This document shows, piece by piece, positions 23,678 through 32,030 of a DNA stretch of 36,083 bases (position 1 is its first letter; every line of letters begins with the position of its first letter). The notes below the pieces were generated by a model. That model was not told where the DNA came from. It worked only from the letters and a program-made list of their open reading frames with translations, and made no database searches. Source of the stretch: Candidatus Fermentithermobacillaceae bacterium (GTDB taxonomy: Bacteria > Bacillota > Sulfobacillia > Fermentithermobacillales > Fermentithermobacillaceae); contig DUQH01000033.1 of assembly GCA_012837895.1 (NCBI GenBank), positions 1-36,083 of the forward strand, written 5' to 3'. Made by a program: the position numbers and the translations under genes.

Positions 23678-23926
23678 CTACACGGTCTCGTCTAACCCAT
23701 TGGTGTTCTCTGTCGGCTGTGCTGTTTCAGAAAGGATGCTTTTCGCCAAGTCCGCGTCCTTCCCAGGCACAAATACCTTAATCGGCGTCAAGCCCGGATA
23801 TACGCTTGAAGGCAGAGAAGACCGGAACACCACCTCTATGCCGTAAGACTCAAGAGCTGAGCGAAGGAGCTCCCTCTCCGCCTCCGTCGTCACCGTACCA
23901 ATCTTGATGAGTTTTGCGCCGTCCAT
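23678..23926 (-). CDS. DUF2007 putative signal-transducing protein
   Basis: An 82-residue protein of the DUF2007 type: an opening beta strand and helix (KLIKIGTVTTEAERELLRSA), then LESYGIEVVFRS and a PGLTPIKVFVPGKDADLAKSIL second half, forming a small ferredoxin-like fold. The family is called a putative signal transducer, with no proven function. I start it at ATG 23926, preceded by AGGGG at 9 nt; a longer frame to 24049 would add 41 residues of basic, unrelated sequence. It lies 200 bp downstream of the ABC exporter block in the same direction and converges on the YerD-like gene. Confidence 0.75.
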   Translation of the reverse strand: MDGAKLIKIGTVTTEAERELLRSALESYGIEVVFRSSLPSSVYPGLTPIKVFVPGKDADLAKSILSETAQPTENTNGLDETV

Positions 23927-24125
23927 GGAATCAGCCCCTGTTCTGCACCATGCTGCCACGTTCTTTCCTATTTTGCCCCTATTCTGCCCTGGCCTGCCCC
24001 GGTCCTTCTCCAAGCCACACCACCGGTATCGGAAAACATAGTCTTCCATTCGCCCATTCTCATACCGTCCGGCATGGGGTGGCCAATATGATATGGCGGT
24101 TGTACGGTGCCGTCATTGACTCAGA

Positions 24126-26054
24126 TCATCGCCGGTACCACTGGGACTGCTCTGCGTGGAGCCGGGCGTACTCACCATTGAGCTCAATCAGCGAATCGTG
24201 AGTCCCGTCTTCCACAATTCTGCCGTCCTTGAACACTATTATCCGGTCGCACAGGGAAGCAACGCTGATCCGGTGGGTCACCATGATCACCGTGCGGTCC
24301 CTGGACATCTCGAGATACCGTCTGAAGATATCGGCTTCCGCCAGAGGATCAAGGTTCGATGTGGGTTCGTCGAGGATAATGAAGTCCCGGTCCCTGTACC
24401 AACCCCGTGCGATGGCAAGTTTCTGCCACTGCCCGCCCGAAAGCTCAGTGCCGCCCAGGTCCTTGCCCAACAAAGCATCGCCCGGAGGCCCGTCAAAGCC
24501 GGCAGACGCTAGGGCTGCCTCGATCTCCCCTTCGTCCCGCGCTCTGGCAGTATCCCCGATGTGCACGTTATCGGCTACAGTGAAGGTGTTGTACCTGGCA
24601 GGGTCCTGGCACACAGCCGACATGGCCCCATATCTCGATGCAAGCCTGATTTCCTCCACAGGGATGCCGTTGATCAGAAGCAGTCCGTCTGAAGGGTGTA
24701 ACATGCCGCTTACCAGCTTGACGAAGGTGGTTTTCCCCGCACCGTTTTCGCCTACCAGCGCGACCTTTTCGCCCCGCCGTATGACGACATCGATATCTCT
24801 GAGCACGTACTTGTCGGTAAGGGGGTATCGGTACCTCAGCTTCTTGGCTTCAACAGTGTTAACGCTTTCTATGGAGTGTCCGGCGTCAACTTCCTCGGGA
24901 AGGTCAACCAGATCGAAGAACACGCCTGCTTCGTTCTTCTTGGATACGAAGGAAGCCGCCGATGAAAACAGCCCCGATGTATCTGAAATAAGCGCCTGAA
25001 CCAGGAGGATGACGCTCCCCAGTTGCCCGATGGTGATAAGGCCCTTGGTCATGAGCACGATGGCCAACACGTTGGCACCGGCCAGGGCTAACGCCGACAC
25101 GGTGCTGGATGCCAATCCCAGAAGCGCCCTCCGCATCTGGGTGTCCTTTTCCTGCCTGGCGTATTCGTCGCTCAGTTGTTTCCACTTATCGAAGAAGAAC
25201 CCATGCAGTCCAAGAGCCTTGACTTCCTTGGCGGCCGGCCCCAGCATCAATCGTTCATAGTACCCGAATTCGCGCCGGAGCTTAGTGTTATCTTTGATCA
25301 ACCGGAACCGGAGCCTGTGATCGATGTAGGTGGAGTACAACACCGGTACCGGAGCTATGAGCACAATGATAGTCAAGACCGGGTGAAATGCCCACAACAG
25401 TGCAGCGATACTGATCACACCCACAGCCTTTGCAATGATCATGTAACCGCCTATCATTACCTGACGGTTAAACTCGCTGGATTCGTCCACGCCGGCAAAT
25501 GCGAACACGCGCTCTATCAGGTCGTTTATCTTCGGCACTTCCATGAACTCGGCACGAAGGGAAGCTATCTTCCTGAACAGCCTGGAGTAAAACAGTTCCT
25601 GGAAGCGGTTCATCTGCACCAGGTCGAGCCCTTCGATGGTCTCCCTGCCCGGCTCCGTGTATCGTTCGAGAAGATGACACAAGAAGCCCACCATGTAATA
25701 CGCAACCACAAGCGCTATTAGCGGAAACACGCCGGCGCCCGGCTGATGGGCAATCGCCCCATCAAGGTATTTCCCCCACAGGTATGCCGCTACGGGACGC
25801 AGGAGGCTCAGGGCTACCGTCAGGGATATGTATATCGCGCAGATGGCCTTGGCAGATGACACCACATACACAAACAGCCTGGCCAGGTGCCTCAGAGTGC
25901 CCCGGTTTTCCTTCAGCAGCGCGGCCTCGACCCGGGCGGCGTTGTCTTCCCGTATGATGCTATTGCTCATGCCCCGCCCAGGCCCGGCACCGATTTCAGC
26001 CATGGAGGCACCGCCCGGACCATGGCCCGGTTCAACCGAGGACGGATGACTCAT
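24126..26054 (-). CDS. ABC exporter half-transporter, second gene
   Basis: A 642-residue exporter with a membrane domain (about six helices, residues 60-370) fused to an ATPase domain. The ATPase has Walker A GENGAGKTT (435-443), Q-loop VCQDPARYNTFTVADNV, signature LSGGQWQKLAIARG, Walker B FIILDEPTSNLDP and the His switch MVTHRIS. The signature with Trp after GGQ is common among peptide and lantibiotic exporters. I use ATG 26054, about 8-10 nt after AAGGGGG; GTG 26063 is an alternative. It overlaps the preceding ABC gene by 23 bp, so the two probably form a heterodimer. Residues 1-45 are a Gly/Pro-rich extension. Substrate unknown. Confidence 0.92.
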   Translation of the reverse strand: MSHPSSVEPGHGPGGASMAEIGAGPGRGMSNSIIREDNAARVEAALLKENRGTLRHLARLFVYVVSSAKAICAIYISLTVALSLLRPVAAYLWGKYLDGAIAHQPGAGVFPLIALVVAYYMVGFLCHLLERYTEPGRETIEGLDLVQMNRFQELFYSRLFRKIASLRAEFMEVPKINDLIERVFAFAGVDESSEFNRQVMIGGYMIIAKAVGVISIAALLWAFHPVLTIIVLIAPVPVLYSTYIDHRLRFRLIKDNTKLRREFGYYERLMLGPAAKEVKALGLHGFFFDKWKQLSDEYARQEKDTQMRRALLGLASSTVSALALAGANVLAIVLMTKGLITIGQLGSVILLVQALISDTSGLFSSAASFVSKKNEAGVFFDLVDLPEEVDAGHSIESVNTVEAKKLRYRYPLTDKYVLRDIDVVIRRGEKVALVGENGAGKTTFVKLVSGMLHPSDGLLLINGIPVEEIRLASRYGAMSAVCQDPARYNTFTVADNVHIGDTARARDEGEIEAALASAGFDGPPGDALLGKDLGGTELSGGQWQKLAIARGWYRDRDFIILDEPTSNLDPLAEADIFRRYLEMSRDRTVIMVTHRISVASLCDRIIVFKDGRIVEDGTHDSLIELNGEYARLHAEQSQWYRR

Positions 26055-27897
26055 CCCGGTCACCCCCTTCCCCGGCTAAAGCGCCCTTTACGTACCACTG
26101 TTTCTGGGCGTTGAACATGTCGGCGTAAAGCCCGCCCTGGGCCATGAGCTGTTCGTGGGTACCCTCCTGGGTAACCATCCCGTCCTGGATCACCAGGATC
26201 CTGTCAGTGATCATGGTGGAAGCCAGTCGGTGGGTGATGAAAATGGCCGTCTTGCCCTCTGCCATTTCGGCGAACTCCCGGTAAAGCTCGCTTTCAGCTA
26301 TGGGGTCCAGCTGACTGGTGGGCTCGTCCAGGAGCAGGATGGGCTTGTCCCCCATGAAAGCCCTGGCGATAGCAACCCGCTGCCATTGGCCTCCGGAAAG
26401 GTCCACGCCCCCTTCGAAGTCCCTGCCCAGAATTGTGTCATAGCCCTGAGGAAGGCTGTCGGCAAACTCATCCACCTTGCCTTTGCGGGCTGCAGTTTCC
26501 AGTGTTTCAGGATCGTCAATGTGCTCAAGATAGCCGACCCCGATGTTCTCCTTGAGGGAAATGGAGTATTTCACGAAGTCCTGGAACACAGGGCCGAAGA
26601 TCCGGGTCCGAACCTTGCGGGAGTAAGACGCAAGGGGTCGGCCGCCCAGCAGGATCTCGCCCCGGTCCGGCTCGAACAGCCTGAGCAGGAGCTTGACTAT
26701 GGTGGTCTTGCCCTGACCGTTCTCACCCACCAGGGACAGCTTCTCCCCTTCTTTGACGTGGAATGAAATACCTTTCAAGATATAGCGGTCAGTACCCGGG
26801 TACCTAAACCACACGTCCCGGAACTCGATGTCGCAGCTTTGAGGCTCCTCATCGCTGCCGTCATCGGGCTCTTCTGAAAGGGCTAGATACTTGCCGCAAT
26901 AGTCGAAGAAGTTAATGTGATAATGGCTGTATCTGACAGTGGCTATGAACCAGTCAAAGTTCTCAAACACGGTCGTAAGCATGGAAGCTGAAAGCGCCAC
27001 GAACGCGCCTACCGTGATCTGCCCTGACAGGTACAGACGCAATATGAGCAAGGTGTTGGCGAGTTTGGCAAACTTGGTGATGTTCTCTCCGGTAAAATGG
27101 GTTTTGAGATGCCTGAAGTAGAAGGTTTCCCACTGGCGGTTCCTGGCATTGAGGCGGGACCTGTAGGTGTCGATTAGATAATCCGACGCCCCGAAAAGCT
27201 TGGCCTCGTTAAGGTGGCTCCTGGACCTGAGATAACCGCCTAGAGTGTGATACGCCCTTTCCCTCGCCCAGTAGCTCTCGATCTCTTCATAGATGTTCTT
27301 GCTGTATTTTGCCTGGTACCACGTCTCAGCTATGACCGGGATAAGGATGGTCAGGATCAGCCACCACTTGATTGAGACCACGTAGACCAAGATGCCCAGG
27401 CCATACACGAGCCCCTCGAGCCCCATCACATACATGGGGAACAGGTGGCGGGCGGAGTTCTCGGCCCTGCGGTAAGCCTTGTCGATGATCTCCATCGAGG
27501 ACTCGCTTTCAAGGTGCTCGTACTTCATCCGGCTGAGTTTGTCGAGCATCCGGCCTTTGAACTTGGTGCGCAGGATGAGCAGGGACCGGGGTTCGACGAA
27601 ACCGTATACATATACACCCTCCAGCAGGCCGGGCAACACAGAAAGCACTACAAAAAGGACGAGGTACGGCAGGTATTCGCGGTATGTGATAAGACCCCGG
27701 GCCAAGGCGATCCCGTCATCAAGCAAACGCTTGTTCAGGAACAAGCCCAGCAGCTTCATGATCCCCAAGGCAAGGGCTACGGCGAATACGGAAACCACCA
27801 TCACCGGGGCTTCGGCTGAAAGGATGCCGAGTAGTTCCCGGTATGCCCTGATGATGCGTCCGAAGTAGCTTTCTCCCTTTAGTCCCTCAAGGCTCAT
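26032..27897 (-). CDS. ABC exporter half-transporter, first gene
   Basis: A 621-residue partner of the following exporter: membrane domain (helices near residues 32-54, 76-98, 155-190, 280-315) and ATPase domain (about 355-600). Motifs are Walker A GENGQGKTT (391-399), Q-loop VFQDFVKYSISLKENIG, signature [14 protein letters not shown], Walker B PILLLDEPTSQLDP and ITHRLAS. Both sites look competent for ATP hydrolysis, so the pair is not an obvious degenerate-site heterodimer. ATG 27897 follows AAGGGGGGAGG. Its 3' end overlaps the partner's start by 23 bp. A HIRAN-domain gene lies 111 bp upstream in the same direction. Confidence 0.92.
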   Translation of the reverse strand: MSLEGLKGESYFGRIIRAYRELLGILSAEAPVMVVSVFAVALALGIMKLLGLFLNKRLLDDGIALARGLITYREYLPYLVLFVVLSVLPGLLEGVYVYGFVEPRSLLILRTKFKGRMLDKLSRMKYEHLESESSMEIIDKAYRRAENSARHLFPMYVMGLEGLVYGLGILVYVVSIKWWLILTILIPVIAETWYQAKYSKNIYEEIESYWARERAYHTLGGYLRSRSHLNEAKLFGASDYLIDTYRSRLNARNRQWETFYFRHLKTHFTGENITKFAKLANTLLILRLYLSGQITVGAFVALSASMLTTVFENFDWFIATVRYSHYHINFFDYCGKYLALSEEPDDGSDEEPQSCDIEFRDVWFRYPGTDRYILKGISFHVKEGEKLSLVGENGQGKTTIVKLLLRLFEPDRGEILLGGRPLASYSRKVRTRIFGPVFQDFVKYSISLKENIGVGYLEHIDDPETLETAARKGKVDEFADSLPQGYDTILGRDFEGGVDLSGGQWQRVAIARAFMGDKPILLLDEPTSQLDPIAESELYREFAEMAEGKTAIFITHRLASTMITDRILVIQDGMVTQEGTHEQLMAQGGLYADMFNAQKQWYVKGALAGEGGDRDESSVLG

Positions 27898-28008
27898 CGG
27901 GCCCCTCCCCCCTTGCGCCCACTTGGAGCCTTTCGCCTGGGATATTCGACAGAGCCCTGTAACATCCTACCATAATTGTCACCTTGCACAAGGAGGGAGG
28001 GTAGACAA

Positions 28009-28716
28009 CTAAGCAGAGGGGCATCTATACCACCACCCGTGTTCTGTCAACCGGAGGACCGGAGATGCATCGTTCCACACCTTCACTTCTATGTTCAGCC
28101 TGGTATTCACGTCGAATCCGCCACCCAGTACAGACACTATCCTGCCCGATAGACAAGCCCCTCCTTTAGCCCTCCGAACCATGCTATGGGCAACGCTCTT
28201 TCGTAGATATCCTAAATCCTCGCCCCTGGCGCTCAGTACCTTGATAGCCTTGGGATCGTAGGGGTTGAGCATCTCCCATACAAGGGCCACCGGTTCTCCC
28301 GTGACCAAGTTCTCCAACCTTTCCCACCTGCCCTCGTATGCCAGACCGACCACCCTGGTCAGGAATTCCGGGGCCTCTTGGTAGAAGCTGTCTACAAGTC
28401 CCGCCAGGTCTGGCCCTAGAATCGCGCCCAAGGCCAGGCCGAGGGGGCCGTAACACTCGGCCTTGCCGAAGCTTCCGTGGACGTCCTCGGCCACCATGTT
28501 AAGCAGCCTATCGGGTTCAACCGAGCGCTTAAGCAGCCGGATCTCAGGTTCGCCCCATGTCCGCACACAGCCAAGCATCTTGGCAGCGGCGCTCAGGGCG
28601 CCTTTTCTGATAAGCACAATCCCCGACAGTAGAAACGGCAAGTGCAACTCATCGCCCTTGAAACCGTCCAATCCGCCATTGGCCATTAACTCTGTAAGCA
28701 ATTGCTTCACGCCCAT
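28009..28716 (-). CDS. HIRAN-domain protein
   Basis: A 235-residue protein. The C-terminal half (about 120-215) fits a HIRAN domain: AYEGRWERL, then EPVALVWEMLNPYDPKAIKV, GEDLGYLRKSVAHSMVRR and GRIVSVLGGG. HIRAN is an OB-like fold best known for binding DNA 3' ends in HLTF and Rad5, and occurs alone in many bacteria with unknown role. The N-terminal 115 residues (Leu-rich, helical) match nothing I recognise. There is no signal peptide. ATG 28716 follows GAGGAA. It lies between the S41-type protease and the exporter pair in one leftward direction, but a terminator hairpin separates it from the protease. Confidence 0.78.
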   Translation of the reverse strand: MGVKQLLTELMANGGLDGFKGDELHLPFLLSGIVLIRKGALSAAAKMLGCVRTWGEPEIRLLKRSVEPDRLLNMVAEDVHGSFGKAECYGPLGLALGAILGPDLAGLVDSFYQEAPEFLTRVVGLAYEGRWERLENLVTGEPVALVWEMLNPYDPKAIKVLSARGEDLGYLRKSVAHSMVRRAKGGACLSGRIVSVLGGGFDVNTRLNIEVKVWNDASPVLRLTEHGWWYRCPSA

Positions 28717-28854
28717 TCACTTCCTCTGACAAATCTCCAAGGGGTTCAGTTTCCAGCCACCAGCCTCGCCTGCCCGGGTCACATCTGCCGGTGTTTGATA
28801 CAGCTTCGCCGGTTGGACCCATCTGGCTCAGTTCTCCCTAGATCGTACAAGAAT

Positions 28855-28879
28855 CACTCCGACACACAGTGTCGGAGTG
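28855..28879 (-). terminator. Terminator hairpin after the S41 protease gene
   Basis: A perfect 11-bp inverted repeat (CACTCCGACAC / GTGTCGGAGTG) around a 3-nt loop, 27 nt beyond the protease stop. On the minus strand it is followed by ATTCTTGT, only weakly T-rich. It likely ends the protease transcript before the HIRAN gene. Confidence 0.6.
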
Positions 28880-28905
28880 ACTTACAACCCAAGGATACAG
28901 GGGTA

Positions 28906-30495
28906 CTAGATAGCGTTGCCCCTTCCTGCAAGCTCCAGGCATTTCCGCAACACCGTGTCTGAGCCGGGGTCCGGGCAAGCTGCAGGTTTGTCCTGGGCTG
29001 CAGCTTTGAGCAGGTCCTCAACGGTTTGTTCAACCAACACGTGGGGTAGAGTATGCACTTCTTCGTTTACCGTCATATCCGGATTGATGCCCATAGCCAT
29101 GGGAAAGATGAACACCAGGCCGCTGTGGGGCAGCCTGCACACTAGTGATTCCCAACCTATCCCATCCCCGCCGGTATGTGAGCCCACAAGGGTGGCAAAC
29201 CCGCTCCACTTGCAAAACACCGCAAAGCTTTCCGCTGCGGAAAACACCCGGTCATCTACAAGGAGAAACACCTTGCCCCTGTACCGGATAGATTCTTCGT
29301 CAGGTTTCAAACTCTTGGGTATGATGAAGGGGTTCCTGAAGGCGCCCGACATGACCTCAGCAGGCAGCTTGAGATGGGTCCGGCTGCGTTCAATCAGATA
29401 CTCAGCTCCCGCCCTGGATTCAAGCCATTCAGCAAAGGGGCGCGCCAGAGCCCCATCCCGGAGGGCAATGGCGGTCGTCACCTCCAACTCTTCGGAGGCC
29501 AAAAGGGACACGATCCGGTGCCAAGCCGGGTCCTGGCCTCCTGGGTTCCCTCGTATATCTATGATAAGGGCAGGTACTTCCTTGATATCATGGAAGAATG
29601 CCTTGAGCAGGGCCGTTTCCTGCTCCATCTTATGACGGTCAGACCAGAAGGTCATGGAAGCTACCCGCAGGTAGGCGACATTGTCTCCCCTGCCGTCCTT
29701 CAGAAGGCACGAGTAAAGGTTTCCGGCGGTGCGGGGATATGGGTTACCTGATGCAGCCATGTCCAATACCGGAGAGCGGGTCCAGGCCACTCTGTACTGT
29801 CCGGTTCGCCCCGGTATTGACAGCTCTCTACGAGTACCGTCAAGGTTTACAAGGCCGAGTCGCACCGTTCCCTCGGGTAGCAACAGTACGCCTTGGTACA
29901 GCCGTTTTCGAATGGGATCGTACTTGAGCAGCCCCGTGCCACGTAGTCCGGCCACATAGTCGTGGACGTCTTGGCCGTTCACCTTTTCGATCAGCAGACC
30001 CTCCTGTATATCAACTGTATCCTCCAAAGCCGGCGCAACGCCAACCACCACGTAATCGCCCCCGCTGTAAACCGCCTCCATTGAGGGGAAGGTATCTTCC
30101 CGTTGTTCAGGTTCTCGGGATAAGGTCTGCCACCGTTCCGCTACATCAGGATCGATCCCTTCAAACCGGGCAGCCCACGCATCCCAAAAGTTGTCATCGA
30201 CACCCGGAGGGCGCGGCACAAGAGTAGCCTCGATCCTGCCGGCAATACCCGTGTGGCCGTTGTTGATCAGGAGCAGTATCCTTCGTATCGCCCGGGCGAA
30301 CTCCCGGTCGTCCCTGGTTTCCTTCACCAGGCTCCTGAACTCGCGGTAGTGGGCTAGCCAATCGTACCCCTCAACCCTTGCTTTTAGGCAGATAAAGGGA
30401 TGGTTGTCCCTTATGACTTGAAATAGGTGTTCAAAATCAGCGGCTTTCTGGTCCGGGGTAAGCCGGTTTCCGGTAAGATGCTGCTTCTCACACAT
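28906..30495 (-). CDS. S41 family peptidase (tail-specific/tricorn-like)
   Basis: A 529-residue S41-type protease. The order fits the family: an N-terminal helical domain with the INNGHTG motif (His81), a PDZ-like segment (about 145-215), and the catalytic core with PALIIDIRGNPGG (309-320) and FSAAESF, where Ser419 is the likely nucleophile. The Lys expected about 25 residues later in tail-specific proteases (TFGKG) is not visible; the sequence reads SHTGGDGIGWES, which is closer to the tricorn-like branch that uses a His. No signal peptide, so cytoplasmic action is likely. ATG 30495 follows AAAGGAG. Substrate unknown; it precedes the HIRAN gene and exporter pair. Confidence 0.85.
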   Translation of the reverse strand: MCEKQHLTGNRLTPDQKAADFEHLFQVIRDNHPFICLKARVEGYDWLAHYREFRSLVKETRDDREFARAIRRILLLINNGHTGIAGRIEATLVPRPPGVDDNFWDAWAARFEGIDPDVAERWQTLSREPEQREDTFPSMEAVYSGGDYVVVGVAPALEDTVDIQEGLLIEKVNGQDVHDYVAGLRGTGLLKYDPIRKRLYQGVLLLPEGTVRLGLVNLDGTRRELSIPGRTGQYRVAWTRSPVLDMAASGNPYPRTAGNLYSCLLKDGRGDNVAYLRVASMTFWSDRHKMEQETALLKAFFHDIKEVPALIIDIRGNPGGQDPAWHRIVSLLASEELEVTTAIALRDGALARPFAEWLESRAGAEYLIERSRTHLKLPAEVMSGAFRNPFIIPKSLKPDEESIRYRGKVFLLVDDRVFSAAESFAVFCKWSGFATLVGSHTGGDGIGWESLVCRLPHSGLVFIFPMAMGINPDMTVNEEVHTLPHVLVEQTVEDLLKAAAQDKPAACPDPGSDTVLRKCLELAGRGNAI

Positions 30496-30858
30496 ATCCC
30501 CAAGCTCCTTTCCTTGACTTGGCTAATATGCCTTTCACCGCGACACAAGGGCATCCACAAGCGACCTCAGCCGGTCTGCTGATGCGCGGTCATCCCTTAG
30601 GCTGATGGTGGTGCCGCGCGAGCTGGAAGAGTGCTTCCCCATGAATATGAAATCAGTTACATGCTTAAACCAAGCTCAGGGTGTGGTCCGAGTCGAGCCT
30701 CGTTTAGATACGCGTATTCTTCACGAAGGGTCTAAAACCCTCCCACGGACCATGACCCTGCTGCAGGATTTCTTTCCCCGAGACAAGAAGTACCGGTTAG
30801 TGAGCGATAAGCCCGGCTGCTGGACACGGGCAAGCCGGTGAGAACGGAGGCTTCGTAC
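30496..30858. other. Divergent intergenic region with nested inverted repeats
   Basis: A 363-bp gap between the protease gene and the beta-lactamase-like gene. It contains a nested set of inverted repeats at 30677-30760 and, nearer the gene, CCGGCT/AGCCGG (about 30812-30838). No convincing frame; a 78-codon open stretch on the plus strand has no ribosome site and no recognisable content. Confidence 0.5.
30677..30760 (+). other. Nested inverted repeats, candidate structured element
   Basis: CAGGGT (30677-30682) pairs with ACCCTG (30755-30760) and GGTCCG (30685-30690) with CGGACC (30746-30751), separated by 2-3 unpaired bases on each side. Inside lie a perfect 10-bp palindrome ATACGCGTAT (30708-30717) and a small GGG/CCC hairpin. 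This could be an RNA element or a compound operator. Confidence 0.4.
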
Positions 30859-31665
30859 ATGGATCAACCACTTCGGGCTACAGGTGCTTTCACAGGGTAT
30901 GAAGATGAGCTTCTTGAAATCCTTAAGCGTGCAGGCGGCGAATGGGGCATAGCTATCGAAGCCCTGGACGGGAAAGACAGCATTTACCTTAACGAGGAAG
31001 CTCCCCTCTTGTCAGCTTCTGTCATCAAGATCCCCATCATGATGGCAGCCTTCCACGAAGCCAGGGAAGGCAGGATCCGCCTGGATGACACTTACATCTT
31101 GAGGAGCCAGGACAAAGTGGGAGGCTCCGGCGTGCTCAAGGAGCTCCATTCAGGACTGGAGATAACCCTGCTCGACACCATCAACCTGATGATAGTGGTA
31201 AGCGACAATACGGCAACCAACATCGTCATCGACACGGTGGGCAAAGACGTGATCAATCTGTACATGGAGAGCAAGGGATGTACCGGTAGCAGGTTGGAAT
31301 CCCACCTTATGAGGCCAAAGCCCAGAGGCCCGTGGAACACGATAACCGCCAAGGACATTGCGCTGCTGTTGAGGGGCCTGGCGGAAAGGACCATAGAAAA
31401 CCCAGGGGACTGTGACTCAATGATGGCAATACTGAGGCGGCAGCAGATCAACGAAAAGCTCCCTCGTTACCTGCCCCGTGAAGCCGTGTGCGCCCACAAG
31501 ACAGGCGAGATGCAGGGCGTAACCCATGATGCGGGTATCATCAGCGGACCCAATGTCAGCTTCGTGATTGTGTGCCTATCTCAAGACCTGGAGGACACCC
31601 GCATAGGAGTGGACGTAATCGGTAGGACCGCCAGGTGGGCCTATGATATCCTATCCGGGCGATGA
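30859..31665 (+). CDS. Class A beta-lactamase-related serine hydrolase
   Basis: A 268-residue protein of the beta-lactamase/penicillin-binding fold (COG2367 type). The active-site motifs are present: SVIK (Ser54-Lys57), SDN (115-117) and KTG (214-216). The omega-loop ExxLN, with the deacylating Glu of true class A enzymes, is not found; the region reads SRLESHLMRPKPRGPWN. There is also no signal peptide. It may therefore be a peptidase or esterase rather than an antibiotic-resistance enzyme. ATG 30859 follows GGAGG by 8 nt; a GTG at 30838 in frame would add seven residues. Single gene, divergent from the S41 protease, with a hairpin-rich leader. Confidence 0.87.
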   Translation: MDQPLRATGAFTGYEDELLEILKRAGGEWGIAIEALDGKDSIYLNEEAPLLSASVIKIPIMMAAFHEAREGRIRLDDTYILRSQDKVGGSGVLKELHSGLEITLLDTINLMIVVSDNTATNIVIDTVGKDVINLYMESKGCTGSRLESHLMRPKPRGPWNTITAKDIALLLRGLAERTIENPGDCDSMMAILRRQQINEKLPRYLPREAVCAHKTGEMQGVTHDAGIISGPNVSFVIVCLSQDLEDTRIGVDVIGRTARWAYDILSGR

Positions 31666-32030
31666 ACCTACCGGGAAATGGGACGGTGTACGGTAGTAAG
31701 TCGAAGGCAGTGAGCCGGTCGAACTAGATGAAGCACACGGATGGGAAATCAGGCACTGGTAGGTCGGCAGCTGAAATCCGGTGTAACCGGGATGAGGCAT
31801 GATGAAGCATACGGAAAACAGGGGCGGTTCCGCCCCTGTTGCCATTCAGATTGGCTGGCTCCATGAGTGAGTCTCCTGCCACGTATCTAACGATCATACT
31901 GCTATAGTATTGGTATCCTACCGGTATCCTGTTAAACAGGGTTTTAGCAGCCGGTTAGTATGTTAATGATATCCTAATCCATGGCGCAGTAACATCCTAT
32001 TGCTGCCCCATCGCCGTCCTCCGGTAACTC
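31666..32030. other. Convergent intergenic region with hairpins and short repeats
   Basis: A 365-bp gap with no gene. It has a short direct repeat GATGAAGCAYACGGA (about 31728 and 31802), the terminator at 31818-31839, and a nested element at about 31898-31952: CTGCTA/TAGCAG around the palindrome CCTGTTAAACAGG, with an alternative hairpin ATACT/AGTAT at its left edge. Confidence 0.5.
31818..31839 (-). terminator. Terminator of the phosphoribosyltransferase operon
   Basis: ACAGGGGCGG and CCGCCCCTGT form a 10-bp stem with a 2-nt loop. On the minus strand it is followed by TTTTCCG, so it most likely stops the leftward WYL-phosphoribosyltransferase transcript, about 190 nt beyond that gene. The plus-strand gene may use it too. 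Confidence 0.65.

Noticed and set aside
30605-30841. Plus-strand 78-codon frame ahead of the beta-lactamase-like gene
   Set aside because: No ribosome site and no family resemblance; it covers the nested inverted repeats.
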